A stretch of DNA of 64,000 nt from the NCBI RefSeq assembly GCF_020907245.1, contig NZ_JAJJWH010000013.1, forward strand, positions 59,872-123,871, in the 5' to 3' direction. Below, in pieces: positions 56,676-64,000 of the stretch (the first letter of the stretch is position 1; each line of letters starts with the position of its first letter). The position numbers and the translations under genes are program-made. The notes beneath the pieces are model-generated. The model was given only the letters and a program-made list of their open reading frames with translations. It had not been told where the DNA came from and made no database searches. Source of the stretch: Pontibacter harenae (GTDB taxonomy: Bacteria; Bacteroidota; Bacteroidia; Cytophagales; Hymenobacteraceae).

Positions 56676-59003
56676 ATGAGATACAGTAAATCCTATTTGT
56701 TACTGCTTGCAGCTGCGGCACTTCATTCTTGTGGGGTAACGCAATCCAGTCAGTCTACCACAGAAGATGCTACACAAGCAACGGCGCAGCAACCCGCTAC
56801 ACAAGGCACTAAGCCAAGTCAACCTATAAACCAGGCTATCGAAGACATGATAGCGAATATGACGGTTGAGGAAAAAGTAGGTCAGATGACGCAAGTTACA
56901 ATCGACCTTATTCTGAAAGATGGCCAGCCAACCACGGTAGATGAGGCAAAGCTCCGTACCGCCCTTATCGATAAAAAAGTAGGTTCTATACTTAACGTAA
57001 TGGGCCGTGCTTATACAATTGATGAGTGGCACCAGGTAATTACGGCCATCCAAAATATGGCTACAAAAGACACCAGACTTAAAATACCTGTGCTTTATGG
57101 TATTGATGCCATTCATGGTGCCAATTATCTGGCAGGCTCTACCCTGTTTCCGCATAACATTGGTATGGCGGCCACTCGTAACCCTGATCTTGTAAATCAA
57201 GCGGCGAAGATTACTGCCATCGAAACAAGAGCATCTGGTATTCCCTGGAACTTCGACCCTGTGTTAGATGTGGGCAGACAGCCTCTTTGGCCACGTTTCG
57301 AAGAGACTTTTGGAGAAGATGTGTACGTGGTGAAGACCATGGGTGCAGCCGCCATCAGAGGTTATGAACAGGACAATCTGAATACCGACCACACGGTTGC
57401 CTCCAGTATGAAGCACTTCCTGGGTTACTCTGTGCCAGGTAGCGGTAAAGACCGTACGCCTTCTTACATTCCAGAGCAAATGTTGCGCGAGATCTTCTTG
57501 CCACCATTCAAAGCTGCTGTAGAGGCGGGAGCTTCAACTGTTATGATCAATTCTGGTGAAATTAACGGAACGCCTGTACACGGCAGTAAATATTACCTTA
57601 CAGAAATCCTGCGCGACGAATTAGGCTTCCAGGGCGTGGCTGTTTCTGATTGGGAAGACGTTATCCGTTTGCACACCAGGCACAGAGTAGCCGACTCACC
57701 AAAAGAAGCAGTTCGCATGGCTGTAGAAGCTGGTCTGGACATGAGCATGGTTCCTGTAGATTATTCGTTCTATGATTTATTGGTAGAACTGGTAAAAGAA
57801 GGTACGGTTTCAGAGGAACGCATCAACACTTCGGTACGCCGCATACTTACCCTGAAGAAGAAATTAGGCTTGTTCGAGAACGCATTCCCGAAAGCAGAGC
57901 TTAAGAACGAGGTACATAAGCCAGAATATGATAAGATAGCTTACCAGGCAGCGGCAGAAAGCTTAACCTTGCTTAAAAACAACAATAATACCCTTCCGCT
58001 GAGCAAAAACAAGAAAGTATTGGTTGCTGGCCCTACTGCCAACACACTGGCTTCGCTGCACGGCAGCTGGTCTTATATTTGGCAAGGAACAGACGAAAGC
58101 CAATACCCAGAGAAAGCACAGACCGTGTTGGAGGCTTTACAGGCAGAGTTAGGCAAGAATAATGTAATTTCTCGCTCAGTAGCAGATTTTACAGCTGCAG
58201 CCAACTATGATGTAGCACAACTGAAGCGCGATGCACAGCAGGCGCAGGCAATTATACTTTGCCTGGGTGAGAAAGCATACGCAGAGAGTCCTGGAGTAAT
58301 TGATGATCTGAACATTGAAGCAAACCAGATTGCACTGGCTAGAGCAGCCAAAGAAACAGGCAAACCTGTTATACTGGTATTGCTGGAAGGCAGACCCCGC
58401 ATAGTTTCTGCCATAGAGCCTTTGGTAGATGCCGTTGTGATGGCTTACAGACCATCTACATTCGGTGCTCCAGCGCTTGCCGATGTACTTTCAGGTGACT
58501 ATAACCCGAACGGCGTATTGCCTTTTACTTACCCAAGATATTCAGGAGACGTGGTGCTTTACGATCATAAAGGTACAGAACGTATCCGTGAAGACGTACC
58601 GAACACCTACGGCGACAGAGGTTTCAACCCGCAGTGGACGTTTGGAACAGGCTTAAGCTACACTACTTTCAACTTATCTAACCTAAGTGTAAACTCGGCT
58701 AATTTCGGACCGAATGACAACGTACAGGTATCAGTAAGGGTGAAAAATACAGGTAACAGAGCAGGTAAAAAAGTGGTAGAGCTTTACAGCCACGACCAGT
58801 ACGCCAGCGTTACGCCAAGTGCCAAAAGGTTAAGAGCATTCACTAAAGTTGATCTGGCTCCAGGTGAAGAGAAAACAGTTAATTTCACTATCACCGCTAA
58901 AGACTTGGCATTTGTAAACCAGCAAGGTAAATGGGTAACAGAACCAGGTGCTTTCGATTTGATGGTAGGCGACCTTAAAACAACTATCAATTACCAGGAA
59001 TAG
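56676..59003 (+). CDS. GH3 beta-glucosidase, lipoprotein
   Basis: A 775-residue protein with lipoprotein signal (LHSC, Cys19) and a Ser/Thr/Gln-rich spacer. Domain order is standard: TIM barrel (MTVEEKVGQMTQ, GIDAIHGANYLAGSTLFPHNIG, SSMKHFLGYSVPGSGKDRTP), nucleophile Asp325 in GVAVSDWEDV, the alpha/beta sandwich (LTLLKNNNNTLPLSKNKKVLVAGP, CLGEKAYAE) and a fibronectin-III-like end (RVKNTGNRAGKKVVELYS). The family is beta-glucosidase/xylosidase; the SDWEDV form suggests beta-glucosidase. In glucomannan it would release terminal glucose, and it could also serve xyloglucan fragments. Last gene of the operon. Confidence 0.92.
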   Translation: MRYSKSYLLLLAAAALHSCGVTQSSQSTTEDATQATAQQPATQGTKPSQPINQAIEDMIANMTVEEKVGQMTQVTIDLILKDGQPTTVDEAKLRTALIDKKVGSILNVMGRAYTIDEWHQVITAIQNMATKDTRLKIPVLYGIDAIHGANYLAGSTLFPHNIGMAATRNPDLVNQAAKITAIETRASGIPWNFDPVLDVGRQPLWPRFEETFGEDVYVVKTMGAAAIRGYEQDNLNTDHTVASSMKHFLGYSVPGSGKDRTPSYIPEQMLREIFLPPFKAAVEAGASTVMINSGEINGTPVHGSKYYLTEILRDELGFQGVAVSDWEDVIRLHTRHRVADSPKEAVRMAVEAGLDMSMVPVDYSFYDLLVELVKEGTVSEERINTSVRRILTLKKKLGLFENAFPKAELKNEVHKPEYDKIAYQAAAESLTLLKNNNNTLPLSKNKKVLVAGPTANTLASLHGSWSYIWQGTDESQYPEKAQTVLEALQAELGKNNVISRSVADFTAAANYDVAQLKRDAQQAQAIILCLGEKAYAESPGVIDDLNIEANQIALARAAKETGKPVILVLLEGRPRIVSAIEPLVDAVVMAYRPSTFGAPALADVLSGDYNPNGVLPFTYPRYSGDVVLYDHKGTERIREDVPNTYGDRGFNPQWTFGTGLSYTTFNLSNLSVNSANFGPNDNVQVSVRVKNTGNRAGKKVVELYSHDQYASVTPSAKRLRAFTKVDLAPGEEKTVNFTITAKDLAFVNQQGKWVTEPGAFDLMVGDLKTTINYQE

Positions 59004-59026
59004 GTAACTTCCGATAATCCTTTTTT

Positions 59027-59061
59027 ACAGCATCCTCTTAGGCTACCTAAGAGGATGCTGT
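59027..59061 (+). terminator. Terminator of the mannan operon
   Basis: Arms ACAGCATCCTCTTAGG (59027-59042) and exact complement (59046-59061) with a 3-nt loop, 24 bp after the GH3 stop codon. Confidence 0.8.
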
Positions 59062-59127
59062 GTTTATAGCCATACTATATTTTTCACCATTATAACTTTT
59101 AAAGCAGTTTTTACATAAAAGGACATT

Positions 59128-59451
59128 ATGAAGAAAGAAGATTTCAGCAATTGGGATGAAGAACGCTACAAGGAGCTAAATGCTTACTTTCGGGTAAACA
59201 TCAACAAACTGCTTGAGTCAGACCCGTATCTAAAAGATATTTTGGCGGAGAAAGGAAGCCTGCAGTTAGAAGATTTGGTGGACAGAATGTCTATAAAAGA
59301 CCAGCAACTGTGGCAAGAATTTTTGGAGCTCGATAGAATAAAGCTGCACAAGGATATGCAAGACCACCTCGAAGGAAAAGGCACGCCCTATTCTCCCAGA
59401 AACGGCTTCGGAAAAACCAGCCTCGATGATCAGGAAGAAGAAACCTGGTAA
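59128..59451 (+). CDS. Hypothetical small acidic helical protein
   Basis: A 107-residue protein I do not recognise. It is charged and mostly helical, with no signal peptide or membrane segment; it begins KKEDFSNWDEERYKELNAYF and ends in a flexible acidic tail (DDQEEETW). Trp at both ends and heavy Glu/Lys/Asp content are typical of a real cytosolic protein. It is preceded by AAAAGGAC, a weak ribosome-binding sequence. It stands alone after the mannan operon terminator and converges with the DUF4268 gene. Confidence 0.65.
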   Translation: MKKEDFSNWDEERYKELNAYFRVNINKLLESDPYLKDILAEKGSLQLEDLVDRMSIKDQQLWQEFLELDRIKLHKDMQDHLEGKGTPYSPRNGFGKTSLDDQEEETW

Positions 59452-59477
59452 CCTATCTTAAATTAGAGATTCTGAAA

Positions 59478-59521
59478 TAGAAATGAGCTAGAAAATCTCA
59501 TCATCTCACAGCTCATTTCTA
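59478..59521. terminator. Bidirectional terminator between convergent genes
   Basis: Arms TAGAAATGAGCT (59478-59489) and exact complement (59510-59521) form a 12-bp stem with a 20-nt loop, between the stop codons at 59451 and 59562. Confidence 0.65.
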
Positions 59522-59561
59522 AAAATCACATTCTGAAAGTAATACCAGCATGTATTGAAAA

Positions 59562-60023
59562 TCAGCGCAGACTTTCAAAGCTATACTTGGCATCGCTCCA
59601 GAATTCGTCTAAGGCAATAATTCTGGGCTTAAAAAAAGAGATCAATGCTGGCCAATCATCTTTGTTGAACACATTAACGGGCTTTAGCTCTTTGTAAATT
59701 CTACTGATGGTTTTACCAAATTCATCAGATGAATGTAGTTCCCACTCCCACTCTTCACCTAGGGTATCATGCAGGTAGTTCTTTAACTCGAGGAACTGCT
59801 CATAAAACATTTCCTGAATTTCCGCATCAGGATGTGTCAGTTCAATGGCGATGGAAGCCTCTCTTTTATCAGCTCGCATCCTGAAATAAACATCTTTAAT
59901 GCCTGTCTTATAGTTTATCCAATTCACCCGCAGCCCTTCAGCCGCAGGATGAGGGGCAATGTAATTTCCGAAGGTTGTCCAAAAGGACTGCCTCAACTGC
60001 GATGCTTGCTCTCTTGTGTACAT
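59562..60023 (-). CDS. DUF4268-family protein
   Basis: A 153-residue cytosolic protein beginning MYTREQASQLRQSFWTTFGNYI and containing DVYFRMRADKREASIAIELTHPD, which identify the DUF4268 family (nuclease-like fold relatives found in many Bacteroidota). Function unknown. It lies 49 bp after the MscS gene and may share its transcript. Confidence 0.8.
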   Translation of the reverse strand: MYTREQASQLRQSFWTTFGNYIAPHPAAEGLRVNWINYKTGIKDVYFRMRADKREASIAIELTHPDAEIQEMFYEQFLELKNYLHDTLGEEWEWELHSSDEFGKTISRIYKELKPVNVFNKDDWPALISFFKPRIIALDEFWSDAKYSFESLR

Positions 60024-60072
60024 TGCTATTTGAACGTCAGACTATAAAACAGAAGAACTCATACTGCCACTG

Positions 60073-61176
60073 CTAAGGTTGCAATGGTAACTTTGCCTCT
60101 TCCCCATTTTCATTCATCACAAAAAGCGTACGAGTTGGGTAAGCAAACTCGATTCCCATTCGCTGAAACTCCTCGAATATGCGCATATTAATGCCCTGCT
60201 GCACATCCATGTACACGTTGTAATCAGACGAAAGCACATAATATACAATCTCAAAATCAAGGCTCGAATCGCCGTATGAGGCAAAGTGCGCACGATCGAA
60301 TTCCACAGGGTCCTGCTCCAGCACAATAGATTTTAGTGTGGCAGGAATCTGTTTTAGTTGCTCGTGAGTTGTTTGGTAGATTACGCCCACTCTAAACAGC
60401 ACACGGCGGCGCTGCATGCGTTTATAGTTATGGATGCGAGATGTAGTAAGGTCGCTGTTGGAGAAAACCAGCTGCTCTCCCGATAAACTTTTTATACGAG
60501 TCGTTTTAATTCCTATGTAATCTATAACCCCCATTTTATCATCTATGATAACGAAATCACCGATTTCGAAGGGCCTGTCGAGGAAAATAACGAAGTAGTT
60601 GAAAAGGTCGCCAAGTATATTCTGCGCAGCCAATGCAATGGCAATACCACCAATACCCAAACCTGCAATAACGGTTGTTACATCGTACCCCATGTTATCG
60701 AACAGGAATATTAGGCCAATAAACCAGATGATGATGTTGATGATCAGCATCAGGCCGCCCAACTGCTTCACTTTTTCCTCGCCGTTAGTCTGCCTTTTTA
60801 CAATAGACCGCAGCACAAACAAAGCCACCGTAGACACAAACCTGATAACAAGAAACGTAATGACGACAGTGGTGGCAACCTCTAGTATTCTTTGAAATTT
60901 AGCTGAAAGGTTGAGGTAGCTGATACCAAAATAGATGACACTAAAATACAGGACAGGAAGTACAAATCTGTCTATACTCTCAACAACATAGTTGTCTAAG
61001 TTAGTATCGGTATGATCAGTCCACTTTTTAAGCCTGGTAAGTACAATACTTTTAAAAAGCCTTATGAGCAGCAGACCAAGTAAAATGATACTGACGGCAA
61101 TAATGTAATCTAATACAGTATTATTAAAATAGGTTTGCTCCAGGAAGTCTTGCGCGTTATCGACTGCGTCTATCAT
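60073..61176 (-). CDS. MscS-family small-conductance mechanosensitive channel
   Basis: A 367-residue inner-membrane protein. Four hydrophobic helices are visible (YIIAVSIILLGLLLIRLF; VLPVLYFSVIYFGISYL; TVVITFLVIRFVSTVALFVL; LMLIINIIIWFIGLIFLFDNMG) followed by the pore-lining TM3 and MscS signature GLGIGGIAIALAAQNILGD and the beta domain (FEIGDFVIIDDKMGVIDYIG). It opens under membrane tension to release solutes during osmotic downshock. The C-terminal alpha/beta cage region ends LPLQP. Confidence 0.93.
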   Translation of the reverse strand: MIDAVDNAQDFLEQTYFNNTVLDYIIAVSIILLGLLLIRLFKSIVLTRLKKWTDHTDTNLDNYVVESIDRFVLPVLYFSVIYFGISYLNLSAKFQRILEVATTVVITFLVIRFVSTVALFVLRSIVKRQTNGEEKVKQLGGLMLIINIIIWFIGLIFLFDNMGYDVTTVIAGLGIGGIAIALAAQNILGDLFNYFVIFLDRPFEIGDFVIIDDKMGVIDYIGIKTTRIKSLSGEQLVFSNSDLTTSRIHNYKRMQRRRVLFRVGVIYQTTHEQLKQIPATLKSIVLEQDPVEFDRAHFASYGDSSLDFEIVYYVLSSDYNVYMDVQQGINMRIFEEFQRMGIEFAYPTRTLFVMNENGEEAKLPLQP

Positions 61177-61390
61177 TGTTTTTTAACTAGTGGCTGAAAA
61201 GCAAAATTACTAATCATTAATTTATAAGTCCAGCCGTTAAGGCTTTTAGAGAGGATACGAGAAATCTAAATTTGCATTGCCTTAAATTGGCAAAAATATA
61301 CTTCTTATTGGTTTACAAAGTTTTATAAAAGACACAGCAGATGGTGGGCTACTGCTTAACTCAAACTCAAAAAGTTGAAATAAACTTTAC

Positions 61391-62287
61391 TTATCGATGC
61401 TGCTCATACTTTTTGGGACTTAGTACCTGCATTAGCTTCTGCATATCAGAATAAGCTAACGGTACCGACTGCGCTACTCTAACAGCATCAGAAAGCTGCT
61501 CAGCAGTACGAATACCGAGCACTGCCGACGAAACAGTATCGTGGTATAAGACAAATCGTGCAGCTACTTCTGCTTCACTCCTTTCAGGCCCTGCTAAAGC
61601 ACGCACAGCACCTGCAGCCTGCGCAACCTCTGCTTCAGAACAACCTAGATAGGGCTTGGCAGGCTTGCCTAGTAAAAGTCCTTGCGCATAACTTCCTCGG
61701 GCAAGCACACTAATCTGGTGCTCATGCAGCAGGTCCAGGCACTCCTCCTCTGGCCTTCGGTCAAGCAAGCTATATTGCATCATTACACTCGAAATGTTGG
61801 AGCGCTTTACATATTCGCGTATCACATTTGGGCGGATAGAAGAGATGCCATAATAACGTATTTTCCCTTGTCGTTTCAGTTCTTCAAACGCTTCTATGGT
61901 CTCATCTATGGGGTCTTCTATGGTGCCGCCGTGCAACTGGTAAAGGTCTATGTAATCGGTTTGCAACCGTTGCAGACTTTTATTTACTGCCTCCAGAATA
62001 TAGGATTTGCTAGGGTTCCAATCCCAGCCGCTTCCGTCGCTGCGCCACTGGTTACCCACTTTCGTAGCAACAACAACCTTATCACGCATGCCTTTAAAAG
62101 CTTTACCAACAGTTACTTCGTTTTCTCCTTGCTGATAAAGATCGGCGGTATCAAAATAATTTATGCCTGCATCCAAAGCACTATGTAGTAGTCGGGCATT
62201 TTCTGCATGGTTTCCTTCAAGCGACATGCACCCAAAACTTACTTCACTTACTTTTAGTGTTGATTTTCCGAGAGTGTTATACTGCAT
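61391..62287 (-). CDS. Aldo/keto reductase
   Basis: A 298-residue NADPH-dependent AKR. Catalytic tetrad: Asp46 and Tyr51 (YFDTADLYQQGENE), Lys76 (VVATKVGNQ) and His119 (DLYQLHGGT). A little shorter than the copy at 2712 and from a different subgroup. It follows the yjjX-like gene by 54 bp and may be co-transcribed. Substrate unknown. Confidence 0.92.
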   Translation of the reverse strand: MQYNTLGKSTLKVSEVSFGCMSLEGNHAENARLLHSALDAGINYFDTADLYQQGENEVTVGKAFKGMRDKVVVATKVGNQWRSDGSGWDWNPSKSYILEAVNKSLQRLQTDYIDLYQLHGGTIEDPIDETIEAFEELKRQGKIRYYGISSIRPNVIREYVKRSNISSVMMQYSLLDRRPEEECLDLLHEHQISVLARGSYAQGLLLGKPAKPYLGCSEAEVAQAAGAVRALAGPERSEAEVAARFVLYHDTVSSAVLGIRTAEQLSDAVRVAQSVPLAYSDMQKLMQVLSPKKYEQHR

Positions 62288-62341
62288 CTTTACATTACAA
62301 TGATTAGGAAACCTTACTAACGCAAGAAGCCAGGCATAGGA

Positions 62342-62887
62342 TTAATAAAGCTCCTCATTCTTGAAAGGCACGAGTGCCAACACAACCGCCTGCTCATATA
62401 ACTGCTGTCTGTCCAGTACATTTTGGGTAAGAATACCGATGGCCCCACCTGCCTGCTTGGAGTTAGAACGGCTGAAAACCATATCATCGGCAGTACCTAA
62501 TTCTATTCCCTGCTCTACCAGTTCGGTTACAGCCTGCGGCAAAAAGAAGGCACCAGATCGCGCTTTGCCAACTTTATCTCCTGACCGAACGACAATCCAG
62601 GCAAACGCAGCAAGTTCTTTTCCCATTGGTGCCACACCTCCTTCAATACCTATCCAATAATCTGCTTCAGGATGTGCCGCAAAAGCATTGTTAACCCGGT
62701 TCTGAGCACCTTCCAAGGTTTCCTCATCCGTCATCGGCTGGTCAGCCACCTCAGACGGCACCGACACAGGTATAGCTTCGAAAGCCAGATCGGGAAACAT
62801 CTGCTGAAAGCCGCCCAAAGCTGCTTTCACTTTTACTGGATTTTTAGAAGATACGACAACTCTTTTCGGCTTTTGATCTTTGTTCAT
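62342..62887 (-). CDS. yjjX: Inosine/xanthosine triphosphatase (YjjX/DUF84)
   Basis: A 181-residue cytosolic enzyme. The family fingerprint is clear: VVSSKNPVKVKAALGGFQQMFP at the N-terminus, VPSEVADQPMTDEETLEGAQNRV, YWIGIEGGVAPMG and GGAIGILTQNVLDRQQLYEQAV. It hydrolyses non-canonical nucleotides (ITP, XTP), keeping them out of nucleic acids. Unrelated to the glycan loci. Confidence 0.9.
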   Translation of the reverse strand: MNKDQKPKRVVVSSKNPVKVKAALGGFQQMFPDLAFEAIPVSVPSEVADQPMTDEETLEGAQNRVNNAFAAHPEADYWIGIEGGVAPMGKELAAFAWIVVRSGDKVGKARSGAFFLPQAVTELVEQGIELGTADDMVFSRSNSKQAGGAIGILTQNVLDRQQLYEQAVVLALVPFKNEELY

Positions 62888-63232
62888 TGTCTATTGGCTG
62901 CACCAAATTAAAATTAGAAATCATGAATTAAAGGTTTGAATAACGCTCCCCCTCCCGAATTATGTCATATTTATATGGTGAACAATTGTCAAACTTCATT
63001 GACCACGGTAATGACATTACAACAAATATTCCTCCGTAGTATCCTCCGCCATTTTCGCAAAGTCCTGCAAGTATAAAAATCGAAGTTAATTTTTAAAAAG
63101 TTATCCGAAGCCTATGTTTTCTTGAGAGGAGTTGTCATCAAACTTTTTCCTTTGTCTTTTAAAGGTTGCGCAAAAACGTGACTAGTGCAAATGATGAGCG
63201 AGGCGGAGCCAAGTAATAAGAACTGCACCTTG
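62888..63232. other. Gene-free stretch
   Basis: No coding frame of credible composition on either strand, no clear hairpin, and no RNA gene recognised. It should contain the promoter of the yjjX-like gene. The part near 63160-63230 has higher G+C than its surroundings and carries no recognisable element. Confidence 0.4.
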
Positions 63233-63706
63233 TTAACAGAAGATGTTCTTTTTTTCACTTTGTTTGTGCTGTCTTTCCATCAATTTAGATATTCTTATTC
63301 TTTGTAGTTGTAAAGAGAGAAAAGGATATAGATTAAATATTACATTAGAAAAAGTTATATAAAGAAATTCATTGATGCGATTCCTAAATAATAGGAATAA
63401 ACAACTACCAACAAGCACAAGATAAAAAGCCAATAAGTGATTGCGTTCTGCCTTATTAATTTCAGCATCCACTCTTATAATTTCTGGGAAAGTGCTGTTT
63501 CTTAAATAAACTCCAAGATTTAAAAACTTAAATGGCGAGTTTCTAATTATATAGGAGAAGATGGGAACGCCCAAGTACCTATTTATCCTATCTGATTTTA
63601 TTAGAATCTTTGTGTTATTCTCTAGAGAGTTTAATTTAGAAGATGAGAATACAATCAAACTTATCAACCATGATAAAGTAATAAATAATACACAGGTAGA
63701 TATCAT
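63233..63706 (-). CDS. Small membrane protein, CrtO-like acyltransferase family (tentative)
   Basis: A 157-residue protein with three hydrophobic segments (STCVLFITLSWLISLIVF; LLAFYLVLVGSCLFLLF; FLYITFSNVIFNLYPFLSL) and a short C-terminal Arg/Lys helix. The pattern NKAERNHLLAFYLVL followed by NVIFNLYPFLSLQLQRIRISKL resembles glycosyl-4,4'-diaponeurosporenoate acyltransferase-like proteins (a helix with E-x-x-H-L, then a YPxLLQRYNR-type end). The frame remains open a little upstream without another ATG. The gene is clearly more AT-rich than its neighbours and isolated, so recent acquisition is possible. Function assignment is weak. Confidence 0.55.
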   Translation of the reverse strand: MISTCVLFITLSWLISLIVFSSSKLNSLENNTKILIKSDRINRYLGVPIFSYIIRNSPFKFLNLGVYLRNSTFPEIIRVDAEINKAERNHLLAFYLVLVGSCLFLLFRNRINEFLYITFSNVIFNLYPFLSLQLQRIRISKLMERQHKQSEKKNIFC

Positions 63707-63866
63707 AAAGCTATGTTCGGATGAAAAGTAAAATCTTCTAAAGGCATAATTTTAAGTTTTACATTTACAGTTAAATAATGGCTTAACGTAATAATCTTCG
63801 AAAGAGTACAAGTGTACTCTTCGGCTTGAACCGCTGAAGCAACAACGGACGCTAGATTGAAACAAC

Positions 63867-63911
63867 CAAAATCAAAAGGCCCTACCTGTGTTGTACCGCC
63901 TTTTGATTTTG
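63867..63911 (-). terminator. Terminator of the gene running off the right edge
   Basis: Arms CAAAATCAAAAGGC (63867-63880) and exact complement (63898-63911) form a 14-bp stem with a 17-nt loop, 8 bp past the stop codon of the minus-strand gene at 63920. Confidence 0.7.
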
Positions 63912-63919
63912 TTACAGGA

Positions 63920-64000
63920 TTACATCAGCTCCCTTAGCCTCTGTGCAGCCGTCTCGGGAGTGATGTCGCGCTGCGGGTCTCCCAGCATCTCGTAGCCCAC
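63920..64000 (-). CDS. C-terminus of an unidentified protein (partial)
   Basis: The minus strand reads VGYEMLGDPQRDITPETA and then AQRLRELM before a TAA stop (63922-63920). The frame is open to the right edge, the codon use is G+C-rich like the core genes, and a terminator follows at once. Only 26 residues are visible, so I do not name the protein. Confidence 0.6.
   Translation of the reverse strand: MGYEMLGDPQRDITPETAAQRLRELM

Noticed and set aside
1..64000. CRISPR arrays, tRNA, rRNA and intact insertion sequences
   Set aside because: No regular spaced repeats, no cloverleaf or rRNA sequence, and no transposase reading frame were recognised.

Overview
The window looks like a chromosomal segment of a plant-polysaccharide-degrading Bacteroidota member, most likely Cytophagales/Hymenobacteraceae (Pontibacter-like). 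This rests on two SusC/SusD pairs, many Bacteroidota-style lipoproteins, a type IX secretion (T9SS) C-terminal domain, a hybrid two-component regulator fused to an AraC domain, and TAnnTTTG-type promoter logic. Genus is an inference from protein style; no rRNA, tRNA, CRISPR array or intact insertion sequence was seen.

Layout. (1) 1-2502, plus: the 3' part of a secreted sugar-dehydrogenase-like beta-propeller with PKD, cytochrome c and CBM6-like domains. (2) 2712-3698, minus: aldo/keto reductase. (3) 3866-8246, minus: a GH74-GH9 endo-xyloglucanase/glucanase pair. (4) 8933-13647, minus: a translationally coupled VCBS/ASPIC-UnbV lipoprotein and vanadium-haloperoxidase-like PAP2 protein. (5) 13668-14841, minus: a dead GH26 mannanase. 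(6) 15188-21925, minus: susC-susD-SGBP-IPT operon, preceded by a 1.27 kb gene-free leader region. (7) 23196-28749, minus: a possible oxidative glycoside module (two DUF1080 proteins, a propeller/cytochrome c protein, an SGNH esterase). (8) 28950-40693, minus: GH2, then SGBP, SusD, SusC and an alpha-xylosidase-type GH31 with a PA14 insert. (9) 41122-46366, minus: hybrid two-component regulator and a cupin-AraC regulator. (10) 46833-59003, plus: a complete mannan operon, GH26-SSS symporter-GH130-epimerase-GH27-esterase-GH5-GH3. (11) 59128-64000: housekeeping and unknown genes.

How the genes fit together. The minus-strand enzymes make a xyloglucan set: GH74/GH9 cut the backbone, SusCD with its surface binding protein imports oligosaccharides, GH31 removes xylose and GH2 removes galactose. 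The plus-strand operon makes a galactoglucomannan set: GH26 and GH5 cut mannan, GH27 removes galactose, the esterase removes acetyl groups, GH3 removes terminal beta-glucose or similar residues, the symporter imports mannobiose, the 2-epimerase converts it to mannosyl-glucose, and GH130 phosphorolyses that to mannose-1-phosphate plus glucose. The last three steps follow the gene order described in Bacteroides fragilis.

Most interesting points: a long bipartite DNA motif shared by the GH74 and GH31 promoters; a decayed T9SS-type GH26 beside the first SusCD pair; the DUF1080/cytochrome module inside a hemicellulose locus; and the coupled VCBS/haloperoxidase-like pair of unknown function.
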